Source: Rhodospirillales bacterium (GTDB lineage: Bacteria; Pseudomonadota; Alphaproteobacteria; Rhodospirillales; JASLQF01). Taken from it: DNA of 64,000 nt. The position numbers were made by a program, and so were the translations under genes. The notes below the pieces were generated by a model. It was not told where the DNA came from. It saw nothing but the letters and a program-made list of their open reading frames with translations, and did not search any database. This document shows positions 20,269 to 27,371 of the stretch, in pieces. The stretch's first letter is position 1. Every line of letters begins with the position of its first letter. The stretch lies in assembly GCA_030744625.1 (NCBI GenBank), contig JASLQF010000056.1:1-64000 (forward strand), read 5' to 3'.

Positions 20269-20883
20269 TCACCCCAGCAGCCGCCCCACAAGGCGCCGCA
20301 TTTCCGGCAAAAGCTCCGCCTCGAACCACGGATTGCGCTTCTGCCAGCCGGTGGTGCGCCAGCTCGGGTGCGGGGTGGGCAGGTATCGGGGCAGGTAGGC
20401 GCGCCAGTTCTCGACCGTTGCGGTCAGGGTTCGCCGGCGCGTCCTCTCCAGGTAATAAGCCTGGGCGTACATGCCGATGAGGAGGGTAAGCTCGACGGCG
20501 GGCAGCGCCGCCAACAGGCGCCGGTGCCAGGCCGGCGCGCATTCGGGGCGCGGCGGGTTGTCGCCGCCCCTCGGCTGTCGCCCGGGATAGCAGAACCCCA
20601 TGGGCACGATGGCCATGCGTGGATCGCCATAGAAGGTGTCACGGCCGATGCCCAGCCAATGGCGCAGGCGGTCTCCCGAGGCATCGTTCCACGGGATGCC
20701 GGTCTCGTGAACCTTGGTGCCCGGCGCCTGGCCGACGATGAGCAGGCGGGCGGCGTCGGTGGCGACGAGCACGGGGCGCGGCCCGAGCGGCAGGTGGGCG
20801 GCGCACAGCGTGCAGGCCCGCGCCTCGGCGAGCACCGCCTCGAGATCGACCGCCGCGTCCACGGCGGGCGCCCTATCGCCCAC
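20269..20883 (-). CDS. Uracil-DNA glycosylase superfamily protein
   Basis: A 204-residue member of the uracil-DNA glycosylase superfamily. Motif 1 reads GQAPGTKVHETGIPWND and motif 2 reads LPTPHPSWRTTGW. An N-terminal CTLC pair is present, but the four cysteines of the Fe-S-bearing families 4 and 5 are not all evident. It probably removes damaged or uracil bases, or acts in a related role; the activity is untested. It starts at GTG 20883, inside the last codons of the sirtuin gene (11-bp overlap), so the two are translationally linked. Confidence 0.82.
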   Translation of the reverse strand: MGDRAPAVDAAVDLEAVLAEARACTLCAAHLPLGPRPVLVATDAARLLIVGQAPGTKVHETGIPWNDASGDRLRHWLGIGRDTFYGDPRMAIVPMGFCYPGRQPRGGDNPPRPECAPAWHRRLLAALPAVELTLLIGMYAQAYYLERTRRRTLTATVENWRAYLPRYLPTPHPSWRTTGWQKRNPWFEAELLPEMRRLVGRLLG

Positions 20884-21595
20884 TCAACAGCCTTTCGACG
20901 TATTCCGGCACCACCTCGGTGGCCGGGCCGTAGACGGTCTCGGCGAACTGGCTGGCCCCTTCCGAGGGCTCCAGGTTGAGCTCCACGGAATGGATGCCGC
21001 CCTTGAAGCGCACGTGCTGCACGAAGCCGGCGGCCGGATAGACGTTGCCCGACGTGCCGATGGACATGAACAACTCGCAGGCGTCGAGCGCCTCGTATAT
21101 GCGGTCCATGTCGAAGGGCATCTCGCCGAACCACACCACGTGTGGGCGCATGGCACCGGCGGCGCCGCATTCGCCGCAGACCTCGTCGACGGCGACATCG
21201 CCGCGCCGCTCGGAGACCGCCTTGCAGGCGTCGCAGCGCACCTTGAAGAGTTCGCCGTGCATGTGGATCAGGTTCTTGGTGCCCGCCCTGCCGTGCAGGT
21301 CGTCGATGTTCTGGGTGATCACCACCACCTCGCCGGGCCATTCGGCCTCGAGCTTGGCCAGCGCCTCGTGGGCGGCGTTGGGGCGGATGTTGCCGCCGGC
21401 CATGCCCCGGCGTCGCTCGTTGTAGAAGGCCTGCACCTTGACGGGATCGCGCGCGAAGCCCTCCGGCGTCGCGTAGTCCTCGAGCGAAACCTTGGACCAC
21501 AGCCCGTCGGCGTCGCGGAAAGTGTCGAGCCCGGACTCCTTGGAGATGCCGGCCCCCGTAAGAACGGCAATGTTGCCTGTGATTCCCGCGCCCAT
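20873..21595 (-). CDS. cobB: Sirtuin NAD-dependent protein deacylase (CobB type)
   Basis: A 240-residue class III sirtuin that removes acyl groups from lysines with NAD. It has GAGISKESGLDTFRD, the catalytic TQNIDDLH and HMHGEL, and a zinc ribbon of CDAC and CGEC. An FYNERRR segment supplies the YxxR pair that in CobB and SIRT5 binds succinyl or malonyl chains, so desuccinylase activity is plausible. ATG 21595 (MGAGITGNIAVLTGAG) matches short CobB forms; a longer frame opens at 21643. The glycosylase gene overlaps its 3' end. It diverges from the low-Mr phosphatase gene. Confidence 0.93.
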   Translation of the reverse strand: MGAGITGNIAVLTGAGISKESGLDTFRDADGLWSKVSLEDYATPEGFARDPVKVQAFYNERRRGMAGGNIRPNAAHEALAKLEAEWPGEVVVITQNIDDLHGRAGTKNLIHMHGELFKVRCDACKAVSERRGDVAVDEVCGECGAAGAMRPHVVWFGEMPFDMDRIYEALDACELFMSIGTSGNVYPAAGFVQHVRFKGGIHSVELNLEPSEGASQFAETVYGPATEVVPEYVERLLSGR

Positions 21596-21660
21596 TTCCT
21601 TACGACCCCCTTGTCCGCTGCGGCGCCGATCATGATAATCCATCGCCGGGAAGGGATGCC

Positions 21661-22155
21661 ATGCCAGAGTCAGCCAACGCCCGCGTCAACGTCGTCTTCG
21701 TGTGTCTCGGCAACATCTGCCGTTCGCCCACCGCCGAAGGGGTGTTCCGCGCCGTCGTCGAGCGCCACGGCCTGGACCGGCGCATCGGCATCGATTCCGC
21801 CGGCACCGGCGCCTACCACGTCGGCGAGCCCGCCGACCAGCGGGCCCAGGCGGCGGCGCGGCGGCGCGGCTTCGACCTCTCCGCCATCCGCGCCCGCAAG
21901 GCCACGAAGGGGGATTTCAAGCGTTTCGACTACGTTCTCGCCATGGACCGGCAGAACCACGCGGCGCTTTCGCGCATCTGCCCGCCGGGCGAGGAGCACC
22001 GGCTATCGCTGTTCCTCGATTATGCGCCACAGCTCGGCCAGCGCGACGTACCCGACCCCTACTACGGCGCCGGCGACGGCTTCGAGCTGGTCCTCGACCT
22101 CATCGAGGCGGCGTCGGAAGGGTTGCTCGCCGATATTCGCGAGAATCATTTTTAG
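21661..22155 (+). CDS. Low-molecular-weight protein-tyrosine phosphatase
   Basis: A 164-residue phosphatase with the P-loop CLGNICRS (Cys15 nucleophile, Arg21) and the general-acid motif DVPDPYYG near residue 132. Members dephosphorylate phosphotyrosine or small sugar phosphates. The fructosamine-kinase-family gene follows 7 bp after the stop. Known relatives of this pair act in protein deglycation, where a low-Mr phosphatase converts ribulosamine 5-phosphates into substrates for the kinase. This makes a sugar-amine phosphatase role at least as likely as tyrosine signalling. Confidence 0.93.
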   Translation: MPESANARVNVVFVCLGNICRSPTAEGVFRAVVERHGLDRRIGIDSAGTGAYHVGEPADQRAQAAARRRGFDLSAIRARKATKGDFKRFDYVLAMDRQNHAALSRICPPGEEHRLSLFLDYAPQLGQRDVPDPYYGAGDGFELVLDLIEAASEGLLADIRENHF

Positions 22156-22162
22156 CCGGCCC

Positions 22163-23017
22163 ATGCGAGCCGAGGTCAGCGACACGGTCGCCAAAGTCAC
22201 CGGCAAGCGACCCGAGCGCTTCCAGCCGCTCGGCGGCGGCTGCATCGGCGACGTCTACCGGGTCGAGCTGGAGGGAGGCGGCACCGTCGTCGCCAAGCTC
22301 GGCGACGGCGGCTCGGGCCTCGGGCTCGAGGGCTTCATGCTGCGCTACCTGGCCGATCACAGCACCCTGCCGGTGCCCCGGGTCCTGCATGCCGAGGACC
22401 GGCTGCTGATCATGAGCTGGATCGAGGGCGGCGACGGCGTCGACGCCGGCGCCCAGGCCCATGCCGCCGAATTGCTGGCGGCGCTGCACGGCGTCACCGC
22501 CAAGCGCTTCGGCTTCGAGCGCCACACCCTGATCGGCGGGCTCGACCAGCCCAATCCGTGGAGCGAACGGTGGATCCCCTTCTTCCGCGACCAGCGGCTC
22601 CTTTACATGGGCGGCCAGGCACAGGCCGCGGGCAGGCTCCCCAAACGGCTCATGGGACGCCTCGAGGCGCTGGCCGGGCGACTCGAGCGCTGGCTCGAGG
22701 AACCCGAACACCCGTCCCTCGTCCACGGCGACGTATGGACCGGCAACGTGCTTTGCCGGCGGGGCCGCGTCGCCGGCTTCGTCGATCCGGCCATCTACTA
22801 TGCGCACCCTGAAATCGAACTCGCCTTCTCGACGATGTTCGGCACCTTCTCCGAGACCTTCTTCGCACGCTACGGCGAGATACGGCCGCTGCGGCCCGGC
22901 TTCTTCGAGGAGCGCCTGGACCTCTACAACCTCTATCCCCTGCTCGTCCACGTGCGTCTCTTCGGCGGCTCCTACGCGGCCTCGGTGGAGCGCACTCTGA
23001 AGCGCTTCGGGTGCTAA
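22163..23017 (+). CDS. Fructosamine/ribulosamine kinase-family protein
   Basis: A 284-residue aminoglycoside-phosphotransferase-fold kinase of the fructosamine 3-kinase family. It shows a glycine-rich N-lobe (LGGGCIGDVYRVEL), the lysine strand VVAKLG, the catalytic loop LVHGDVWTGNVL and the metal motif DPAIYYAHPEIELA. Bacterial members phosphorylate ribulosamines or erythrulosamines at C3, which makes the sugar fall off glycated lysines. It is preceded by the low-Mr phosphatase gene, a fitting partner. Start ATG 22163 lies 7 bp after that stop. The gene overlaps the convergent phosphodiesterase stop by 4 bp. Confidence 0.9.
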   Translation: MRAEVSDTVAKVTGKRPERFQPLGGGCIGDVYRVELEGGGTVVAKLGDGGSGLGLEGFMLRYLADHSTLPVPRVLHAEDRLLIMSWIEGGDGVDAGAQAHAAELLAALHGVTAKRFGFERHTLIGGLDQPNPWSERWIPFFRDQRLLYMGGQAQAAGRLPKRLMGRLEALAGRLERWLEEPEHPSLVHGDVWTGNVLCRRGRVAGFVDPAIYYAHPEIELAFSTMFGTFSETFFARYGEIRPLRPGFFEERLDLYNLYPLLVHVRLFGGSYAASVERTLKRFGC

Positions 23018-23550
23018 CCGGCGAGGGGATACTCGGCCAAGGCCTCGTAGTGCACGCGCTCGTTGCCGCGCCGGCTCTGAAAGAGCGTGAAGCGCTCGAG
23101 GCGGAAGGGCGCCACCGCAAAGCCGTTGTGGGCGGCGGCGTAATCCCCGAGGCGCGCCGCCGGCGTGCTCTTGAGGCGGGCCAGGGTGACGTGGGGGTGG
23201 AACTTGCGATGTTCCGGGTCGTGGCCGGCGCGCACCAGGGCCGATTCGACTTTTTGCCTGAGGTGGACCAGTTCTTCCGCGCCCTCGACCCCGGCCCACA
23301 CGGAGCGCACCCTGCGCCCCGAGCCGAAATGGCCGATGCCGGCAAGCCCGAGATCGAACGCCTGGTGGCGCACCTGGGCGAGCGCGGCGTCGGCATCCTC
23401 GGCGGCGTCCCCGTCCACCTCGCCGATGAAGCGCAGCGTAATGTGCATGTTGTGGGGCTCCACCCAGCGCGCCCGGGGCAGCCCGGCGCACAGGCCGGCG
23501 AGACGCTCGCGCACATCGAGGGGCAAGGGGGCGGCGACAAATAGTCGCAT
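23014..23550 (-). CDS. thpR: RNA 2',3'-cyclic phosphodiesterase (ThpR/LigT)
   Basis: A 178-residue 2H phosphoesterase with the two catalytic HxTx motifs (HITLRF and HVTLAR) in an internally duplicated fold. It opens 2',3'-cyclic phosphate ends of RNA in vitro; the physiological role is unclear. Start ATG 23550 (MRLFVAAPLPLD) is the usual family N-terminus. The aldo/keto reductase gene lies 38 bp upstream in the same direction. Confidence 0.92.
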   Translation of the reverse strand: MRLFVAAPLPLDVRERLAGLCAGLPRARWVEPHNMHITLRFIGEVDGDAAEDADAALAQVRHQAFDLGLAGIGHFGSGRRVRSVWAGVEGAEELVHLRQKVESALVRAGHDPEHRKFHPHVTLARLKSTPAARLGDYAAAHNGFAVAPFRLERFTLFQSRRGNERVHYEALAEYPLAG

Positions 23551-23588
23551 GGGCGTTCGCCTCTTTGTTCTTCTGGCGGCCCCGCCGC

Positions 23589-24629
23589 TCAGGGTGCCGG
23601 GTTGGGGTTGGCGGCGTGGATGGCCTCGATGGCACCTTCCACCTCCGCCGTCAGCACGAGTTCGGCCGCCGCCATTTCGTTCTCCAGCTGCTCGACGGTG
23701 GTGGCGCCGATGATGGTGCTGGTCAGGAAGCGCCTGGTGAGCGTGAAGGCGATGGCCATTTGCGCCGCATCGAGCCCATGGCGCCGCGCCAGATCGACGT
23801 AAGAACGAGTGGCATCGACGCCGCGCGGCTTGCTGTAGCGCGCAAACTGAGGAAATAGGGTGAGCCTGGCACCCTTGGGTTCGGCACCATTCAGGTACTT
23901 GCCAGTGAGGGTGCCGAAGCCGAGCGGCGAGTAGGCGAGGAGCCCGCAATCCTCGCGCAGGGCCACTTCGGCGAGACCCACCTCGAAGACCCTGTTGAGC
24001 AGGTTGTAGGGGTTCTGCACGCTGGCGACGCGGGGCAGGCCGTCGCGCTCGGCCAACTCCACGTACTTCATGACGCCCCACGGGGTATCGTTGGACAGGC
24101 CGATGGCGCGCACCTTGCCGGCCTTCACCTGGTCGGCCAGCACCGCCAGCGTTTCCTCCGGCGGCGTGAATTCCAGCTCCTCGTCGTGCACGTAACCGAG
24201 GGAGGCGAAAGGGACGGCGAGGCGGCCGGGCCAGTGGATCTGATAGAGGTCGACGTAATCGGTGCCGAGGCGCTTGAGGCTGGCATCGAGCGCTTCCTCC
24301 AGTTGCCGCCGGTCGTGGCGGACATTGCCGCCGCCAATGTAGGGGAGGTGCGGCGCCGGGCCGGTTATCTTCGTCGCCAAGACCACCTTGTCGCGGCATT
24401 TGCGGGCGCGCAGCCAGGTGCCGATAATGGATTCCGTGCGCCCGAAGGTCTCGGCGCGGGCCGCGATCGGGTACATCTCGGCGGTGTCGATGAAGTTGAC
24501 GCCGGCCGCCAACGCCGCGTCGAGCTGGGCATGGCCTTCCGCCTCGTCGTTCTGCTCGCCGAACGTCATGGTGCCGAGGCAGATGCGGCTGACCTCGATG
24601 CCGGTGCGTCCCAGTGGGCTGTGGTCCAT
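23589..24629 (-). CDS. Aldo/keto reductase (Tas-like)
   Basis: A 346-residue NADPH-dependent aldo/keto reductase. Features are LGTMTFGEQND, the catalytic tetrad context FIDTAEMYP (Asp, Tyr), VVLATKI (Lys) and YQIHWPG (His), and the C-terminal cofactor motif TSTIIGATTVEQLENEM. Its length and inserts resemble E. coli Tas. It reduces aldehydes or ketones of unknown identity. ATG 24629 has a strong GAGGAG site. The FIST gene is upstream in the same direction, 53 bp away. Confidence 0.9.
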   Translation of the reverse strand: MDHSPLGRTGIEVSRICLGTMTFGEQNDEAEGHAQLDAALAAGVNFIDTAEMYPIAARAETFGRTESIIGTWLRARKCRDKVVLATKITGPAPHLPYIGGGNVRHDRRQLEEALDASLKRLGTDYVDLYQIHWPGRLAVPFASLGYVHDEELEFTPPEETLAVLADQVKAGKVRAIGLSNDTPWGVMKYVELAERDGLPRVASVQNPYNLLNRVFEVGLAEVALREDCGLLAYSPLGFGTLTGKYLNGAEPKGARLTLFPQFARYSKPRGVDATRSYVDLARRHGLDAAQMAIAFTLTRRFLTSTIIGATTVEQLENEMAAAELVLTAEVEGAIEAIHAANPNPAP

Positions 24630-24682
24630 GATTCTCCTCGGGCCTTCAGGCGGCGATTCGCGGCGCCCTGATTCAGCCGTTG

Positions 24683-25798
24683 TCAAAGGAACAGGGTAAG
24701 CACCCCGGTATACGCGTAAAGGCGGCTGTTGGAAATCTCGCCGCCGGCGTAGAATCCGATCAAGGGAAAGGCGCCGAGGCGGTCGTGGATCAACTCCATC
24801 TCGCGCCCCGCCTCGCCGAACATGTTGGCGCCTCGGGCGACGCACGAAATATAGACGCCGCCCCTGGGCGGCGCGGCAACGCGGCGCTTCATCCTGTCCA
24901 GCATGTCCATCAAGTCTCCCTCGGCGCTCTCGGGATCGCGGCGCACGAACATCACCCGGCTGCCCGGCTCCACGCTGTCGCCGACCGCCAGCCAGCCGCG
25001 TGCCGGGTCGATGCCGATCAGGTTGCGCACCACGTAGTCGCCGGTGTCCGAACCCTCGATGGGAAACGCGGCGTGGATGTAACCGGCGACTTTGTTGAGG
25101 TCGCGCGCCAGGACCTCGCCGATATCGTCCTTGAAGACGTCGAGGGCGTGGCGCCCGTCGAGGCCGATGATCACGTTGTCGACGCTGTCGGAGACGACAT
25201 GGCTCTCACCGATCGGCGCGCATCCTTGGCTGAGGCCGGTCGCCACCGGTACCTCCGGCGCGAACAGCACGCCCGAGATGCCGCCTTCGGTGACCCCTTC
25301 CGCCACCTGGACGGAGACCGTTCGCGACGACGTCAGGCCACCCACCAGGAACCCGGAAGTGTCGTGCCCCAGGGCCTCGACGAGCCGGGGCGTATTGGCG
25401 TTCTCGGGATCGCCGTGAACGATGCCGAACGACGGCTGGGTGCTCGCCATCCACGAGCGGTAGGCGGAGGGCAGTTCCCCGGTGTCCTCGCTGATGGTCG
25501 GAAAAACGCGGAAGGCGCTTTCCGGCAAGGCAGCCGCCATGACCGCCACCGCCGGGTGGTCGAAGTACTCCTCCTCCCCGGCGCAGACGCCGAGGCCGAC
25601 GCCGCCGACCCAATGCTCGATACCTGTTTTCTGGCGCACGTAGGTGACGATGCTGGACAGATCGGCGGCAAAGACATCGGTGACGTAAACGAAACCGAGA
25701 TTGGCGCCGTCGGGTGGCATGCCGAGTCCCGCGACGCACTCCTTGGCGGCGCGGCCCCAGCTATCCGCGGTCGAGTGGGCGGACTTGAAAGGCTGCAT
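24683..25798 (-). CDS. FIST-domain sensory protein
   Basis: A 371-residue protein made of FIST_N (residues about 30-220, including WVGGVGLGVCAGEEEYFDHPA) and FIST_C (about 230-370, ending PLIGFYAGGEISNSRLYAYTG). FIST proteins are predicted small-ligand sensors, often amino acids, linked to signal transduction. Here no kinase or cyclase gene is adjacent. Start ATG 25798 (MQPFKSAHSTADS) is preferred over upstream frames of arginine-rich sequence. The region upstream holds a 17-bp tandem repeat bearing two TATAAT boxes on this strand. Confidence 0.87.
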   Translation of the reverse strand: MQPFKSAHSTADSWGRAAKECVAGLGMPPDGANLGFVYVTDVFAADLSSIVTYVRQKTGIEHWVGGVGLGVCAGEEEYFDHPAVAVMAAALPESAFRVFPTISEDTGELPSAYRSWMASTQPSFGIVHGDPENANTPRLVEALGHDTSGFLVGGLTSSRTVSVQVAEGVTEGGISGVLFAPEVPVATGLSQGCAPIGESHVVSDSVDNVIIGLDGRHALDVFKDDIGEVLARDLNKVAGYIHAAFPIEGSDTGDYVVRNLIGIDPARGWLAVGDSVEPGSRVMFVRRDPESAEGDLMDMLDRMKRRVAAPPRGGVYISCVARGANMFGEAGREMELIHDRLGAFPLIGFYAGGEISNSRLYAYTGVLTLFL

Positions 25799-25860
25799 GG
25801 ATCGTGTACCCGGTCTCCTGCTCCGGCCAAACGGCGCGGCGCGGCAGGCTGCCTTCACTC

Positions 25861-25894
25861 ATTATATGGGAACCGGCATTATATGGGAGCCGGC
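25861..25894 (-). repeat. 17-bp tandem repeat carrying duplicated TATAAT boxes
   Basis: Two head-to-tail 17-bp units, 25861-25877 and 25878-25894, differ at one base (AACCGGC versus AGCCGGC ends). Read on the minus strand each carries CCCATATAATG, so two perfect TATAAT hexamers sit 17 bp apart upstream of the FIST gene. No strong -35 partner was recognised. Confidence 0.75.
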
Positions 25895-25947
25895 ACCCAA
25901 ATGTTAGATTCTATCCACCAGCCCATGGCCAAACGCGGCGCCGCGCA

Positions 25948-26631
25948 TCATCGGCGGCGCGCGATCAACGCCTTCACGTGGGGAAGGATGCGCTCGACGA
26001 TGACGGCGACACCCAGGGCGTTGGGGTGGATGCCGTCCTCCTGGTTGAGTTCGGGCCGGGCGGCGACGCCGTCGAGGAAGAACGGATAAAAGGCGACACC
26101 GTGCTTCCTGGCAAGCTCCGGGAAGATGGCGTCGAACTCGGCGCCGTACTCGGCACCCAGGTTGGGCGGCGCCTTCATGCCGGCCAGCAACACCGCGACC
26201 CGGGCCGCCGCGAGGCGCGTCAGCATGGCGTCCAGATTGGCCAACGTCGACGCCGGCTCCAGTCCCCGCAAGCCGTCGTTGGCGCCGAGTTCGAGGATGA
26301 CCACGTCCGGCACCTCGGCGAGCGCCCACTCGAGGCGCGCCAACCCGCCCGCCGTGGTGTCCCCGGAAACGCCGGCGTTGATGACCTCCACGGCAAGCCC
26401 GCCGGCGCCCAGCGCTTCCGCCAAGCGCGCCGGGAACGACGCCGGGCGCGCCAGCCCGTACCCGGCGGTCAGGCTATCGCCCAGCGCCAGGATTCGAACC
26501 GGCTCCGCCGCCGCCGCCACCGACCACGACAAGATCGCCGCCACCAGCAAGATCATGGCGGTGGCCGCGTTGACAAACCCCGGCCCGAGGCCATATCGGT
26601 TAGGCAGAAGAATGAGTCCGATCGGTTTCAT
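25948..26631 (-). CDS. Periplasmic arylesterase/lysophospholipase, TesA-like SGNH hydrolase
   Basis: A 227-residue SGNH hydrolase. Block I is ALGDSLTAGYGL (Ser53), block III ELGANDGLRG and block V DGIHPNALG (Asp, His). A hydrophobic signal-like segment (MILLVAAILSWSVAAAAE) begins at residue 26, so the mature enzyme is probably periplasmic; the true start may be ATG 26631 or the internal methionine. It is divergent from a YbbA/YbbP-type ABC exporter, an arrangement widely conserved for tesA-ybbAP. Confidence 0.88.
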   Translation of the reverse strand: MKPIGLILLPNRYGLGPGFVNAATAMILLVAAILSWSVAAAAEPVRILALGDSLTAGYGLARPASFPARLAEALGAGGLAVEVINAGVSGDTTAGGLARLEWALAEVPDVVILELGANDGLRGLEPASTLANLDAMLTRLAAARVAVLLAGMKAPPNLGAEYGAEFDAIFPELARKHGVAFYPFFLDGVAARPELNQEDGIHPNALGVAVIVERILPHVKALIARRR

Positions 26632-26642
26632 CCAGGGCCCCG

Positions 26643-27371
26643 ATGACAGAAGACAACCGGGCGGCGGACCCGGCCATAAACCTCGACGGCGTACACCTCA
26701 GGCTGACAAGCGACGCCGGCGAGGTCAATATCCTCAACGACATCGATCTCGCCATCGGTCCCGGCGAGACCCTCGGCGTCGTCGGCCCCTCGGGCTCGGG
26801 CAAGACCAGCCTGTTGCTGGTCATGGCGGGGCTGGAACGGCCGACGTCGGGTTCCATCACCGCCGCCGGCACCGAGATCACGGCCCTCGACGAAGACGCC
26901 CTGGCCCTATTCCGCCGCGACAACGTCGGCATCGTCTTTCAGAATTTTCATCTGGTGCCGACCATGACGGCGCTGGAAAACGTCGCCATGCCCCTAGAAT
27001 TCGCCGGCCATGCGGACGCCTTCGAGCGCGCCCGCGCCGAGCTCGAGGCGGTCGGCCTCGGCCCCCGGCTCGTCCATTATCCGGGACAGCTCTCGGGCGG
27101 CGAGCAGCAACGGGTGGCCCTGGCCCGCGCCTTCGTTACCGAGCCTGCCATCCTGCTCGCCGACGAGCCGACGGGCAATCTGGACGGCGCCACCGGCGAG
27201 GCGGTCATGGACGTTCTCTTCGACCTGCACGCGCGCCGTGATACGACGCTCGTCCTCGTCACCCACCAGCCGGACCTGGTGGGGCGCTGCGGGCGCGTCG
27301 TGCAACTGGTCGACGGCCGCGTCGCCGCCGATAGCGGACGCCCGGCGGCGGGCGGCGAAAGCGCTCCGTGA
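26643..27371 (+). CDS. ABC transporter ATP-binding protein (YbbA-like)
   Basis: A 242-residue ATPase of the MacB/LolD/YbbA type. Walker A is GPSGSGKTS (about residue 48), the Q-loop is VFQNFHLVPTMTA, the signature LSGGEQQR, Walker B AILLADEPTGNLD and the switch histidine VTHQ. It powers the large permease encoded next, whose GTG start overlaps its TGA by 4 bp. The complex is likely to extract lipid or peptide substrates from the inner membrane rather than act as a classical importer. Confidence 0.93.
   Translation: MTEDNRAADPAINLDGVHLRLTSDAGEVNILNDIDLAIGPGETLGVVGPSGSGKTSLLLVMAGLERPTSGSITAAGTEITALDEDALALFRRDNVGIVFQNFHLVPTMTALENVAMPLEFAGHADAFERARAELEAVGLGPRLVHYPGQLSGGEQQRVALARAFVTEPAILLADEPTGNLDGATGEAVMDVLFDLHARRDTTLVLVTHQPDLVGRCGRVVQLVDGRVAADSGRPAAGGESAP

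Noticed and set aside
26485-26505. tRNA-like GATTCGAACC sequence
   Set aside because: It lies inside the TesA-like coding region and has no acceptor or anticodon stems around it.
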